Assembly (NCBI GenBank): GCA_002633025.1
Contig: NMRB01000023.1
Location: 399,997-463,996 of the forward strand
Direction of reading: 5' to 3'
DNA length: 64,000 nt
DNA from: Notospermus geniculatus
Lineage: Eukaryota; Nemertea; Pilidiophora; Heteronemertea; Lineidae
Shown: in pieces, positions 36,780 through 50,136 of the stretch
Numbering within the stretch: position 1 is the stretch's first letter
Layout: each line of letters starts with the position of its first letter
Notes under the pieces: model-generated
What the model saw: the letters and a program-made list of their open reading frames with translations, nothing else
Database searches by the model: none
What the model was told of the DNA's origin: nothing
Position numbers and translations under genes: made by a program

Positions 36780-38350
36780 AAGTGTAGCGGCAAAGAATGG
36801 AATCAGTCGCGGTCTGAAAGGAAGACGTTTATCAAGACAGAAGCCAACAACGACAGCAACATACTGCTGTGCGTGTCGAATTTTATGGATATAAATCACG
36901 CAATGAAGATTCTAATTTGATGAAGTAAGTCCCTGAAAGGATTTATATTTGTTAATAGATTTGAAGCATTAGCTTGCACATCCATCATGTCCATTCATCG
37001 CTTCTTTCCGCTGAAATCATGGCAGTCAGCAAGGAGTTCTTATTTTCGGACATCCGACAACTGGAGGATAGCGTTATCCTGTATTAAACTAGTACATCGT
37101 GAATCCGGGAATGATGATGCAACATTGATAAACTAGGCATGCTAGGACCGAGGGAAAGTTGGCCAACGGTGTTTTTCATGACGCAATGACAGCTGTTGTT
37201 GGCCCGGCATGCGGCATAGGCTAGGTCGTCGTCCTTCCCCGAGACGAGAGTGAGACGATCTGGGGTGGTGGCGGCATAGAAACTCCACAAGCACTGGCGA
37301 TAGCGTGCAGAGCTGTACATTTTTCCATGCATTTTAACACCGATAGGCTGTCGAAGCACTAGGCCTAGCGAAGTTTCTATGCAGCTACCCCTGGTCTCTA
37401 CTAGGCCTGCCTGCTGGGGCCCAGCTCGGAACTTTGTCGACTGCGCGCCCTGGAGTTGCTTTGCTATAAATGTATGTCTGATGTGGTGGAGCGTTACGAG
37501 GGCTGGCAACCAATCTGCAGAACTACCGTAAGCCTAAACCTTGCGCCACTGAATCCCTTGGTTTGTTGTACCAGCACAGTGAACGCACATGGTGATGTTT
37601 TTGATGACACAAAACTTGGGGATCGATATCGGTCCTACTAAATAGCGTCAGCAAGAAATTTTAGCATCAGGATTAGGAAGCGTTGAAGTTGGCGTCAGCA
37701 AGGTTTGACAACATCATCATCAGGGTCAGAGCTCCCCACTACATCTCAAAATATTGTTGTAATGGTGGAAACATGCACTGTTTTAAAGAAAATTAATGAA
37801 ACTGAGGTTTATTTTGGCTTTTTACTGCTACCACCGTGCCAAATTTAATTGCTAACAAAACCTTACTTTCAGACTAGTTCTAGTTTCCACATTTGCCACA
37901 TGGTGCCACTGTTTTGCTTGGAAATATTTTGAATAAATGATTTTAATTTTTTGCTAAATCATATTTTACTGTGGGATGACAATTAAAACTGTAGTCTGGG
38001 GCTAGTTCAGTGTCCAAAAAGCCTTCCTGAACATAACCTTGTTGATGCCAACTTTTAAGTGCTGACGCTTCCTGAATGTAAAATTTGTTGGTGGCGTTAT
38101 TTAGTGGGTCCCAATCAATATTTTTAGCTGCACCTCTCGTGCATTTGTTGAAGAGAAGATAGATAGGAAGAGATTACAAAATTAGATTCTTATTCAGATG
38201 TGGGCATGTTGGGTGGGTTGGCCAAAGAAAAGATATGAGTTGACTCGAATACGAGTTGACCTGGTTAAAATGAGTTGACCAGCTACCTTCGATGCCCCCT
38301 GTCCTTGGCCTTGTTCCCCATGTCGCGTTAGAAAATTGGGGCATCTGAAG
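36780..38350. other. Intergenic / GPAM upstream region
   Basis: No exon recognised. A more GC-rich, CpG-containing segment around 37100-37560 looks promoter-like and may be the 5' end of GPAM, but no start site can be proved. Confidence 0.4.
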
Positions 38351-38380
38351 TATTACTCAACAGGACTTTGTATTACTCCA

Positions 38381-38528
38381 AGTCCAATGATCATTCTTGA
38401 TCAATAGGTCAACTCAGATTTGTGTTTTGGTTATGTCAGAATTCTTGTCTCCAAGTCCAATGATCATTTTCGATCAATAGGTCAACTCAGAATCAGATTT
38501 GTGTTTTGGTTATGTCAGAATTCTTGTC
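38381..38528. repeat. Tandem duplication of ~75 bp next to the first GPAM coding exon
   Basis: AAGTCCAATGATCATT...GTCAGAATTCTTGTC occurs twice in a row (about 38381-38453 and 38457-38528). The second copy runs into the acceptor TTTCAG at 38535. Confidence 0.8.
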
Positions 38529-38575
38529 ATTTCAGACATATTCTCCTTTGAATTTAATGTCAGTCCGTCTGAATC

Positions 38576-41500
38576 ATGGGTGATACACTGAAGAGTCTGC
38601 AGCATGTATACGATCGCTGGGAAAATAAGCGCAGTAGCAGTCATAATGTTAACGGATATGATGCAGGAGGAAACTCAGGGAAACCTGCCTGGCGAAAGAA
38701 ATTTAGTAACAACATTGGTCCACCTCCTGTAAGACGGACACGGCGCTACAAGAAGACAACACCAATTTTGGTAAGGAGACATTTTGTCCTGTATTAGCCA
38801 TCTGTCATGTCTGTGCCTACATTGATGTTGCAGTTATTTCATTCAAATATGCATTTTTTGCTGTTTTTAGCCTGACGACTCAGCCTTTCTTGGTAGTTTC
38901 AAGACCCAGCCTTCAATGGCAGGTGACCAAGCCATCTTTAAGAGGCCATTTATGGGACGTTGTTGCAACTGTATGCAGATAAGCAGGGTAAGTACATCTT
39001 GTATCTAGATACACATCACACCAGAGAAATGGTTGAAGTTATGATTGATTGATCACATGACATTAACTCACCAAATGAGCAGAAAAGGTGAAGTGATGCT
39101 TATTTTTGATGGTGCATAAGAACTAGACACTGTCATATTGAATTAATTACACGAATGCTGGAAAATCATGGTTTGTTGCTGTCAGTGGGCCAAAATGGAC
39201 TTGAGTGTCATACATGTATACATGTACCATGTCCTTCGGTGTAAAGACAGTAATTGCCAATATGCATATAATTTTTTTGATATAACTTATGTACATGTAG
39301 ATTGTCCAGGTACTAGTACAAAGACCAAAGTCCTGCGGATCGTACAGTTTACTTTGCTGTCACATGCAATGTCCCTTTGCTTCACACTTTCTAAAGTGCG
39401 ACCTTGACAAGTGAGCTCAGTGTTCATACATGTATTTGCTTTATTGCTTCCAGAATACTTTCTACACAGACAGTGTTAAAATGGCTGGGTCCATGAATAT
39501 ACTTCGAGTGAACACAGAGAACAGGTGATTATTCTATTAACCTCTTTAAATTCATTATGTGTAATTACCCTGGTAACCTCAAACAGATGTTTCATCAATT
39601 TAATGCAGAAAGTATTTAGGGTATGAATAAAATTTGCGGTTTAGGATTGATATAATGGATCAGAACATTTGCAGTTGCAACATGTGCAAGGTGGATCAAC
39701 TACCGGTACATGTATAAGGCTTATGAATAACCTACATGTAAAATTCATCAGTAAATTCAACAAAGTTTCTCTTTCCAGGGACCAAGGAATATTTACAAAT
39801 CTATTTTGCCACATAGCATATGTGATGAGACGAGATGTCAACCACAATTATCCAAATGTCACAAAGGCAGTCCTTGGTAGTGATACGTTAGTATTTCTTG
39901 ACATCTTTCCTGACAAAATCTGTCTTTTTATTGTACAAAACAGGATATATTGAGTGAGATAGTCCATGAATTTGTTCCCCTGTGGATAAAGCAATGGGGA
40001 AAATAAATTCCCATTTTCCACTGATGAATATTCTAATGCAGTGCAACCTGGAAGGCTACTTTCATTGTAAAACTTTGTATAGTCGAAGTCAACCTTACTT
40101 CAACATGGTCAAAATAACAAGCTTGAAAACCTACACGTACACAGGTCAGTGATAATAATCCATGTCGCAGTTGCCTAATGACGTTAGGGTAAATTGGTTT
40201 ACTTTCCAAATCGAAGGTTGTGCTCAGTCAACTGGTAAATATTGTGGTTTGTGGTTTAATCATTGTGTTCACTTTATGGTGTCTGTTGCACAGGCCTGGC
40301 ATTTGCCTTGTTGAAGTAAGGTTGACTTCGACTAAATTAGTTACCCAGCTCCCTTCATTGCAAATATCTGCTGCTCAGTGATGTGGCATTGAAATCGTTT
40401 TGTTTTGTATACCCAGGATCCAAGATGCCATTGATGATGAAGTCTTGAACAGAACACAGGATGCCAAATTAAGATTTGATACTGAAAACTATGAAAAGCT
40501 CGGCAAAAAGTGCCAAAAGAGGGTACAAAGATTGCTGAAGAATATGAAGGCTGCGATATCCAGGAGACTCATTCGGTAAGCCATTAAGTGCTGCCTTGGT
40601 GATTTGTAAACTTGTTTCCCTTTATAGTACCGGTAACATTAGTTCACTCTACCAAATCACTACTACTACACCTCCAAAATGTTGGGTTTAGTAGCATGTC
40701 GTTGTCAATTTCATATGAGGCTTCGTCGTGTTTTGTGTGATATTGTTGCGTCTGTTTTCCAGCTTCACCGGTTGGTTCCTTCTGAAGTTGCTGGGACGGC
40801 TTCTCAATTCTATTGTGGTAAACAAAGGACAAATGGAAATGGTCAAGAAGGCATCTCAGGTGTGTGTCTGCTTAGGACTGACTTGAGAGCTGCACGCCAA
40901 ATATGGCATATTTGGTTCTACAGACAAATTAGTGAGAAATTCACAGGAGGAAACCACAGTACCCAGAAAAAACATGTGCTGTCAGAGAGTTCGTTAAATG
41001 AAGGACGGTATCTCTTCAGCGACTGCCACTGTAACTTGCATGACTGGAGTTCTTATGTTCTTTTCAGAAACATAAGCATGTACCTTTAGTCTACCTCCCC
41101 CTCCACCGAAGTCATCTGGACTACATCATTCTCACATACACATTGTTCCACTGGGACATCAGCGCTCCATACGTAGCTGCTGGGGATAATTTGAGAATAC
41201 CTTTCTTCAGGTTGGTTTCCTTTCCATACTACTATTCAACTCGGGACGGTGTTACTGGTATTTTTGTATTACCAACTGGTATTTTTTGACCGGCTCTTAA
41301 AGGCAGGAGCGTAGCTACATGTAGATTTGCCGCTAACATCAGCGAAAAATGTGTTTTTCCAGCAGATTTCAACCGAAAAATGGCAAAAAGTTCAGTTATG
41401 ACCTATGATGTATCTGATTTTACTGGGGTATTTCAGTTTCTTGATGCGAAGTCTTGGTGGTTTCTTTATCCGACGGAAACTTGATCCCCAGAATGGAAAA

Positions 41501-44500
41501 AAAGATGTCCTATACAGGGCCGTGCTCCAGTCCTACATGTCTGAGTTACTGCGAGAGGGCCAATCCATTGAATTCTTCGTTGAGGGTGGGAGGTCAAGAA
41601 CTGGAAAAGCCTGCTTCCCCAAGGCTGGCCTTATGTCTGTGATAGTTGATGCCTTCTTAGAAGGTAAGTAGAAGTAGACACTTGCTTTTGTTGGTACTGC
41701 AATTCACATTTGTGTCTGGGTCAAAAATTTGTTGCACTAAACCCTTGAATCCTGTATCAAATTTCTATTGACTCATAGAGAATACATGCAGAACTACCGG
41801 TATACGTCGGTGTTGAATTTGGCCTTTTGCTGTCTCAACCTGAATTCCGGAATGATTTAGTTTATAAATCAAAACACTTCATCACTGAAGTGGTGATTGT
41901 AGACTTGAAGTTGGGAGTTGATGACCCCATACAAATATGTCATTCAGTTCGAACAAGGCTGATTATTTAGAAAACGAGGTGCCATTTAAATTATCTTTAT
42001 GTCAGGACATGATGTGGACTTTTCATTTGATGAGTCAGTGTAGCTTATGATACTTTAATTTCCTGACTGGTACAGTTCCTGTATTGAAGTACATGTACAT
42101 TTGTACCAGTTTCAAAAATTCATAAATGAGCTGATATATAGCAAGAGCCTATGAAAAATTTGTGGCCAGTACACATATGAAAATTAGTCTTGATTATTGA
42201 TAATTTCATGTACTTGTAAAATGAGTGATGGCCTATCAAAAGACTTGAGCCAAACTACTCTCTTTGATGTTAAGTTGACGTATGAATGAGAAAAGTTATA
42301 ATAATTTTAGATCAAAAAGTTCTTGTTCAACTTGCAGGTGTTGTACCCGATGTTTACATAGTCCCCCTCAGTATTAGCTATGAGAAATTATTGGATGGGA
42401 ACTTTGCCAGTGAACAGATGGTAAGTTTTCCAACAATGTCCTGAGAACAAATTCGTAAGTTGGCCATCAATATTACACTCTGAAAAAAGACCACTTCTTA
42501 ACCCACAGAGATAAAGGGAAAAGTGTGACAGCAGGCAGTTTACAAGCTAAAACTTCAGAAGGAGATTGTCACCTAACAGTTCACGCAAAGCATAAAATGC
42601 ACCAATATGTTCTATGTGCACAGTTTATTGCCCCATTGTGATTTGTCTCGCTGCAATCTGCAGATATTTCAAATGACTCTTCTTCGCAAGTGGTTTTATT
42701 CATTGCTTTCAACGTAATGGAATCTTAAGGACTAGTTTCCTGTTGTTATGCTAAAAAAATCCTTAAAAGTGGCACTTGTTCATTAATCGATCATTGTTTT
42801 ATGAAAAACAATGCCTTGACCCAGTAGTAAATGTGACATATTAGGTGTATAGTCTGCTAAAGGTTATCACGTTCCCCAGGTGTTGATTTTATTTACAGGG
42901 TGTGCCAAAGAAAAAGGAAACATTCTGGATGGCAGTGAAGGCCATTTGGAGGAGGCTGCAATCAAACTTCGGGAATGTCCGCATCGATTTTTGCCAGCCT
43001 TTCTCATTGCAGGTAAACTATTTGCTAGATTTCGACCTTCATATGAAGGAGACTCTCTTGTCAAAATATGTACCTGTACTTGTACTTTAGGGTCTATTCA
43101 TTGAAATGCCTTGTTGAGACCGAACATTATGGAGCCCTTTGGAGTTTGTACTCTTGGAAAAGATGTCAGTGACACAGGCATATTGCAGTTTCAAGGATCT
43201 TGAATACCATTGATGTAGTTAATTTTGTACTCTACTTGGTTTGACACTCTCGGTCCACATTTAATTCTTGCTCCAGGAGTATCTTGATGTCGCCCAGAAC
43301 TTCCCCAACATGCGCAAACTTCATTTCAACAACTGCAATAACAGTAGCAACGACGAAGGCAACCAGAGCCAGGGTCAGATTAAACGGTTATCTGGGAGTA
43401 ATGCATCTCTGTACGGGACTGACGTAGTCATAGAAGAACAGAGAATGATGGTGCAATCGTTAGCAGAACATGTTGTCTACAGTGAGCATGCATTTCCTTA
43501 TATTATGTTGATAAAGGTTGTGTTTCTGGGAGCCAATACCGGTAAATGTGGTGGGATCTGGCTGTGGTGATGACTGATATTTTGATGAGATTTGTGAAAC
43601 TAGAATCTGGTTGTGCTTTGCTGGCCAATCCTCAGTTATCCCTGTGTTGATTTGTGGTTCACATAGACTGGCTGCATCAACTTTTGAACGTCCAGTTGAG
43701 GTTAGCACTGTACTTTTCTTACTATGGTGTTTTTTCTTCCAGATTCTGTCAGTGCCACAGCAATAATGAGCACAAACCTTCTGGCATTTGTCCTTCTCAC
43801 CCAGCACAGAAAGGTAAGATTTCAGACTCGCTCATTCGTTTCTCTTGAGGTTGTTTCGTAATATAAGTTGCGGGAGTGGAGTGGCACAGTGGTTGAGTGT
43901 CAGACTCGGAATGGGGAGGTTACGGGTTCGAGTCCTGGCTGAGTCGCCAATTTGTACTCTCAACTGATCTGGAAGGACCAAGAGATACTCAGAATGAGCC
44001 GCTCCTTGAGTTCCCCAGAAAGGTTTCTCCGAGTTAATTCGTTTTCCAATCAGTACAATATATTCCAGGGAGCACCTCTGTCAGAAGTTGCCAAGACGTT
44101 TGATTGGCTGAAGGAAGAGATCACAATGACAAAATCCCGTGATGTGGGTTTCACCGGTGAAACAAAAGATGTGATACTGTATGCAGCCGGCGTGTTGGGA
44201 GAGGACCTCATCTTTGTGAATGAATCAGATGGGTAAGTTATGGAGGAAACCAGAACACCTGGAGAAAACCTGCACTGTCAAAGAGTCGCCCTCTCTGTTA
44301 CATAAAGTTTGAGCGGGTGAGACCAGGGATCAACTTGGGACCTTGGAGATGATGGTGCCGATATTTCACTGCCTTAGCCAGAAAAAAGCAGCAACGACAA
44401 CAAATACTTGGGCACCTGGACTCTCTGCCAAAACTTTTTCACTGCGTTGTTCTGACAGCTTTGTGAATTCGTCTGCACCTATCCTTGACATGTATATCTT

Positions 44501-46565
44501 CATCTTGAACTTAAAATGATTCTTTCTGAGATAAATGTAAATATGTTTCATTTGCAGTGCTGACCATGTGGTTACAATAAGTCCAAACCTCGCTCTGCCA
44601 AGTGTCTTTGAGCTGGTCTATTACTCCAATGTAGTTTCTTCAGTATTCCTTTATGAGAGCCTAACAGGTAAGTGTGGCATTATCACCACGTATATCATGA
44701 AAAATCACTCAGTGAGCCAAGTGTTTCTCTGTGCTTTAGTTGAGCGATATGATCATGTATTTGCCGTGCCTCATTGTGCATGAATGTGGAATAAACAGAT
44801 GAACGATACCTTCTTCAATCTTTCAGCTGCTGCAGCCCTGGCCACTTCTCAGGACATCATGACCAATTCGAGCCCACAACCACTCTCACTCTCCAGGAAT
44901 CTACTCAGCGACAAAATCAGTGAATTACAGCAGTTGCTCCGATTTGAATTCATGTTTGCTGCGGTGAGTAAGAAATTCCAACAATATCATGTTTCAGAGA
45001 ACTCTTCATGTGATCAAGAAGGCAACTTCGTTTACGGTAATAGTGCAGGATTTCTACAGGCACTTTGGTTCCATCCTGCTGTACACTAAAATTTGCCGTA
45101 TGTTGTGAACTCGGCTCTCGATTCAGTGTCTTATTTAAAGCTTTTAGTCAGCACTTACACGACTTCTTTCAGAGCTGTGAATCATCTGAGGTCCGTGTCC
45201 TGGACGGCATTGACATGCTGATGACCAAGGGTGTGTTCAGGGGTGAGGAGGAGAGGTTCGTCTCAACACAGGAGCGGAGATCAGCATCCCATATCTCTTC
45301 ACTTGTCTCCTGGGATGAGGATTCTGACGATGAGGGCGATGCAGATGAGATACTCAGGGTATGTTTCTGTCAGCATATGAAACAAATGTCAACCACAACC
45401 TGTTCAAACAGTCCATGAAATCATCCTGTTAAATGCATTGTGTTATGTACTTGTACAGTTTCACAATCGCTGTTGCTGTCAACAAGATCTGGTTGAATCG
45501 TAATATGTGACCCTTCGCAGCAAAATGCATTTTAAGTCACACAAGATATGAGCCAGGATGAACCAAAATAACTCCAAGAGATACCGAAAGAAATGTAATC
45601 ACTCAACTTCTACAAAAAACAGACAATAAGCCTAGGCCTACTGAAATTCACCAATGTTGATCTCAACCTGCCGACTTCAGAGCAACTGAACGCTGGTTTT
45701 GTGGTGACAGGTCGCATTTCGTTGAATGTGATTCTGTGTACATCATATCAGAATGACACTCTCCTGTTTCATACATCCCTCCAGGTTGACATGGAAAGTG
45801 ACGACTTCATGAAGTACTTTCCGTTCCTACTGAATGTGCTGGGTCCAATTATTGAGTCCTACTGGGTCACTGCCTGTCACCTGCTCAGATTGGTGGAAGC
45901 TGATATGGAAGGTAAGAATGGAGAAGTGCACAAAAATCTTGCTGCTAGAATCACATGTTTGGATTTCTCTACCAGAGAAGTGCAGGTGTGCAAATCTCCT
46001 AAGTAACTAGATGGTTTGGCCCGTTGATAAGTAAACTTGTTACTACCTTCATACAGATTTTCAGGTGGAATTCCGTCAATGTACAATTCCTCCAATATTT
46101 GCCTTCCAGAGCAAGTTTTCATGAAGGACGTCCTTCGAATAGCTCAGGAGAGAGTTCGTAAGGGTACAGCTGCATATGGTAAGTTTCAATGACAGTGAGC
46201 TGTCACCTCTGAGGTTCCGGGTTCGATTCACAGTTGGATCTGCTCATCATGTGATAGACAGCGACGAGCGTGATTTTGTGAAGGGCAGGTTTTCTCCAGA
46301 CACTCTTGCTCTACAGTAAATTCGCCCGACGTTGTCTACAGAGTAGTGGCGTCACATTTATTTCTATTTCTCCTTCCTGTTTTCAGCTGAGAGTGCCTCG
46401 TTTGAATCGATAAAGACAGCAATGAGAAGCATCCAGCACATGAAGGTCGTAGAGGTGTATTATTTAAATGATCTCAGAATGATTAGTCTCTGTGATAAAT
46501 ACAACAGCCTGGACAAGGTCGAGAGTTTTGTAATGAGTGTGGAGGAATACAGGTGCTATGTTTGA
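38576..46565 (+). CDS. GPAM: Glycerol-3-phosphate acyltransferase 1 (GPAT1), mitochondrial type
   Basis: Nineteen coding exons: 38576-38770, 38871-38987, 39454-39524, 39779-39886, 40417-40575, 40763-40859, 41068-41210, 41437-41663, 42338-42420, 42899-43012, 43277-43481, 43743-43813, 44069-44232, 44559-44667, 44827-44963, 45173-45358, 45785-45911, 46057-46178, 46387-46565. It catalyses acylation of glycerol-3-phosphate, the first step of glycerolipid synthesis, on the outer mitochondrial membrane (family knowledge). Visible: KRPFMGRCC near the N-terminus, acyltransferase block I LPLHRSHLDYIILTYTLF with the catalytic HxxxxD, GGFFIRRKLD, block III FVEGGRSRTGK, block IV IVPLSISYEK, and a C-terminal DEDSDDEG acidic stretch. 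It is closer to GPAM than to peroxisomal GNPAT. The exon-4 donor is GTTAGT after GSDT, chosen because it keeps the frame into IQDAI. Several introns carry SINEs or MITEs. Confidence 0.93.
40080..40334. mobile_element. 255-bp MITE with perfect 26-bp terminal inverted repeats in GPAM intron 4
   Basis: TAGTCGAAGTCAACCTTACT... (26 bp) at the left is exactly repeated in inverse at the right end (40309-40334). Interior has no coding capacity. Possible TA target, not provable here. Confidence 0.85.
43865..44060 (+). repeat. tRNA-derived SINE in GPAM intron 12
   Basis: Box A AGTGGCACAGTGGTTGAGTG (near 43878) and box B GGGTTCGAGTCCTGG (near 43922) with tRNA spacing, then the body CTGATCTGGAAGGACC...GAGTTCCCC shared with 32576. 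It fills nearly the whole intron between exons ending 43813 and starting 44069. Confidence 0.75.
44240..44392 (-). repeat. tRNA-derived SINE-like copy, antisense in GPAM intron 13
   Basis: On the minus strand CTGGCTAAGGCAGTGAAATATCGGC (box-A region) is followed by CCCAAGTTGATCCCTGGTCTC (degenerate box B) and a tail AGAGGGCGACTCTTTGACAGTG...GGTTTTCTCC. Confidence 0.55.
45508..45716. mobile_element. Fold-back MITE, CACAAAACCAGT family, in GPAM intron 16
   Basis: Left end TGTGACCCTTCGCAGCAAAA, right end TTTTGTGGTGACAGGTCGCA, with the family core GAGATACCGAAAGAAATGTAATCACTC and ACAGACAATA. Confidence 0.7.
46180..46350 (+). repeat. tRNA-derived SINE-like copy in last GPAM intron
   Basis: Box-B CCGGGTTCGATTCACAG near 46217 after a decayed box A; the tail GGCAGGTTTTCTCCAGACACTC matches the 3' part of the 44240 copy in the opposite orientation. 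Confidence 0.55.
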
Positions 46566-47046
46566 ATATAGTGGGTTGGAGAATAGATGGATGTAAATAT
46601 TTTAAAACATCACACTTTGCACAACGAAATAGCATTCTGAGTAACAAGCACTGAAAGATACATGTAGTCCAAATTAGCCCACTGGGAATAATGAAGTGTA
46701 CAATTATGAAGTCTCTAACACACTTTTGCAGTGCCAACATGTACTGGAATGTCCTTCATGTAGTCAACCTACAGCAATGCAGAGAATAGATGTACTCTAT
46801 TTCTTGTAAATGCATCGGATGTGTGCATTTTACAGACAGACCAGTGTAACATATGTGTGGCGGTCTAGGAAAACCTGTCGGATGTCGCGTTTGAGGAAAG
46901 TGTTAATGGCCTTGATGAATCCGCGCATTTCAATAGCCGAAACGTACCACGTAACAGGTGAACAATAGCAGTTCAATGCACAGGCAATCTAACAACCCTT
47001 GTTGATCACTCAGTGACTTCCGACGGGTTATCCCAGACCGTCACAC

Positions 47047-47256
47047 ATATGTGTCCTGTCACCCCAAAACCAGTACTAAGTCGCTCTGTAGTTGGCAAGT
47101 TGAGACCAACGTTTTGACAGTTTCGGTAGTCCCAGGCTTATTGTCTGTCTTTTGTAAAATTTGAGTGATTACATTTCTTCCTTTATCTCCTGGAGTTATT
47201 TTGGTTCATCCTGGTTCATATCTTGTGTGACTTAGGTTTTGGTGTGATGGGTCACA
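47047..47256. mobile_element. Fold-back MITE, CACAAAACCAGT family
   Basis: Ends TGTGTCCTGTCACCCCAAAACCAGT and TTTGGTGTGATGGGTCACA with the internal core in reverse orientation (TTTCTTCCTTTATCTCCTGG). Confidence 0.7.
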
Positions 47257-47325
47257 GATTTGCGGACATGAGATAAATGTAGGTAGTTTTGAAATTTTTT
47301 AGCAGTTGTGGTCTGAAACAGACCT

Positions 47326-47435
47326 GGGGCCTGTTTCCTAAAGTGACTTTAAGCTAATGGTACATTTAACCAAATGGAAAATGCATTGAAATTAATGGTA
47401 CCATTAGCTTAAAGTCACTTTATGAAACAGGCCCC
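47326..47435. repeat. Palindromic element GGGGCCTGTTTC.TAAAGTGACTTTAAGC
   Basis: Arms GGGGCCTGTTTCCTAAAGTGACTTTAAGCTAATGG-type sequence and its reverse complement ending AAACAGGCCCC fold back around a short loop; a small non-autonomous element with no coding capacity. Confidence 0.75.
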
Positions 47436-47828
47436 ATGGTGTAGACTATGTATTTCTGATGTATATTTATCGGGCAGGTTTATAGGCTAGGGGCAATGAC
47501 ACATCAGATCTCATGAGTAAAATCAAGTTGGTGCTGAGGTGTTTGAAAATGAAGCATTATAATATAAGTGCATGTTATCATCGTGATTTTTATCCAGATT
47601 CAGGGTTTTTAGGGCAGTATGCATGAAATCACCCACCAGATGTGGTGAGATGGTTCAAATGTTATAATGCTGATGATACATGTATTTTCACTTAGTGAAT
47701 AAAGTGCAATTTGTAGCAGAGGCCAGATAGAACACTTGCCAAACTTTTCAAGTATTCAAACATTGTGTAGTGTTAATACCATTCAAAATCACCATATTCT
47801 GTATCAAGTCTGTTAGGTGAGTTGAATA

Positions 47829-48028
47829 TGTGGCCCTCCACCACAAAACCAGTCGGAGGTCGCACGGAAAATGAGCCTAAGTGTACTGAGATGACACCAG
47901 GAGATATAACGAAATAGAATCACTCAGACTTCACAATAGACAGACAATACTGAAATTGACAGATAATTCGGTCCTAATCTGCGAACCTCAAAGTGACTTC
48001 TGACTGGTTTTGTGCTGGAAGGTCACAT
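47829..48028. mobile_element. Fold-back MITE, CACAAAACCAGT family
   Basis: Left end TGTGGCCCTCCACCACAAAA, right end TTTTGTGCTGGAAGGTCACA; shares CACGGAAAATGAGCCTAAG and GACACCAGGAGATA with the copy at 7998. Confidence 0.7.
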
Positions 48029-49011
48029 ATGAGCAAAAATATGATAAGAGAGGATAAGTGACATGTCTATGTATTTTATAGGCAGTTGACCTGTAGAATG
48101 GACTTAGATCTGCTATTTTTGGAGTAGGAGAATCTAATTTTGCACTCAAGTAACAGAAGCAACTTGTACATGTAGTTAGGTCATGTGCCTTAGGCCTATA
48201 ATTAAGCATGTTCACACCTAGCACACTGGATTTCTGGGCATTTGTCTCCAGATTAACATCAGTTCATGCTTGTGGTAGAATAGTTTATTTTAGAGCTAAA
48301 ACACGATCTTCAAATGTCCCATCTTTTGTTTTACATATAGGTACACTTAATCCATGCACACATCTTTACTCTAAATAGGCCTTTGGTGGCCAGTTTTAAG
48401 CTGCACCAAGTAATTTCAAAGCTGTTTGTATACACTTGTGGTGCGTACATTAACGCATTGAAACATCTACTGTTTGCACCAGCTTTAAGATCACCCAATG
48501 AAGTCTGCAAGCACGTTTTAAAATCATCTTTAAAATGTATTCCTTGCATTTGATATTATCAGCAGTTTTTTTCACGGTAGGTGTAGGGACTTTAACTTAT
48601 GTAACTGCAGATTATGAAGTTTCCCTTTGGATCATGACATTTCTATGTAAATATTGGCATTCTGATCTGAATGCTGTCCACTCATCCTTGTCCAGTCTAC
48701 GGGAACGGTTGTTGAAGAGCCATCAAAGATAATCTTGTTTTGCCTGGTTCACATCTCTCTCGTTCACACATCCATGGCATTCCCAGGGCAGGAGTCGTGC
48801 TGTCAGAGTGTCATGGGTTTGTAGGCGGCAGAGACAGGACCAGTTTCCATGTAGCCCCTGTTTGTTAATTTCTCGTATCATAGTCAGAGGTATGTGGAGA
48901 TCAGACTCTTCAGTTCCACTTGTTCACATCAGAGAAATGATGGCAACTTACATGTAAGTTATCTAAGGGCTGTTTGCTTGGGTCAGACGTTGGCCACACT
49001 TTCATTCAAGT

Positions 49012-49647
49012 CTGACTTTAGCACTCCTCCCGCTGGCGCTCCTGTTCCGCTATACAAAGACAGGCCCTGACCACCATTTTGACAAGGTGGTGTGACGTCA
49101 CAAGCTATATTTGTTCAGGAAACCCCTCCATTACCCAAGATGGCATCATGTGGTAGATAGTGGCAAGCAAGCTATTTGGCTGAAGCCGCAGCAGTTTGAG
49201 GGCATCAGAAGTGGATGTTTGCAAGACATCTCATTATTTCAGAGAATTTTCATGGTTGATATGCACACACACCAGGCACAATTCTGAGTACTTTCTAGGT
49301 GTTGGGCAGGCCTAGATAAGTCGTGGGGAATATCCTCTGTCTAAACCCTGTGCAGTGGCCATCTCCTGATAGTAGGCCAACTCCTGTGCACAGATGCATG
49401 CTGCTCAGTCTCATCCGCATGCAATCTCATAGTCATGATCTGTCAAATGACGCAGCTCACAGTAGGAACACGTGGACCTGATCTAATTTTAGTTACGAAC
49501 AGTGCGCAAAAAGCTGAGCGATATACGATGCGCAAAGAGCGTGCGCAGTGGCATGGACAGAAATCGTTGTCAAAATGCTGGTCCGACCGTGCTTGTTTTG
49601 TATAGCGGAAGAGGAGTGCCAAAGATGGGAACCAGCCTAGTCGGACT
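49012..49647. repeat. Imperfect terminal inverted repeats around ~480 bp
   Basis: Left arm near 49012-49087 (CGCTATACAAAGACAGG, CCATTTTGACAA) pairs with 49568-49647 (TTGTCAAAATG, TTTGTATAGCGGAA, AGGAGTGCC). Interior shows no transposase. An old non-autonomous element by inference. Confidence 0.55.
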
Positions 49648-50136
49648 TTTCTCAATGTTTCGAGCAAAGAAAAACGCATCTAAACATGTCCAAGCAAATG
49701 TGAATTTTGAGGTCTCATTCCCTTAGGATGAATTCACATATAGCTACACTCTACCCGGTATCCGGTATCCACTATCCAAGTAAATGAATGTGCAGAATTA
49801 ATTCTACACGTATGTATCGGGCCCTCTGAATAGTTCAGTCCTATGTGAAACAACCTTGTTAGATTTCCACTACCCATTTGTGATATGATACGGGGATTAC
49901 CGGATGTACCGGTTAGATTGTAGCTCTATGTACTGGTAGTAATTTCCAAATAAAACGATGCATAACAAATGATATGGTTGTTATTCTTTATTCAAATATG
50001 CAAAACTTTATTAAGTAATATACATACATGTACATGTATCATTAAAATCTCACTAATATGATCATTTCCATGAAAAAGGCCTGTCTTTAAAGGATTAGGC
50101 ATTCATCTCTTGATGAAATTGAAAAATTTAGTTTAT

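Noticed and set aside
37084-37509. 141-aa minus-strand frame as the missing BUB3 N-terminus
   Set aside because: It has no WD repeat residues and no similarity to BUB3; probably a CpG-rich promoter region read in frame.
40679-41089. 136-aa plus-strand frame
   Set aside because: It runs through GPAM exon 6 in the wrong frame and the following intron.
38576-46565. Peroxisomal GNPAT as the identity of the acyltransferase
   Set aside because: GGFFIRR-L-D, GRCC, the DEDSDDE stretch and the C-terminal half match GPAT1/GPAM rather than GNPAT.
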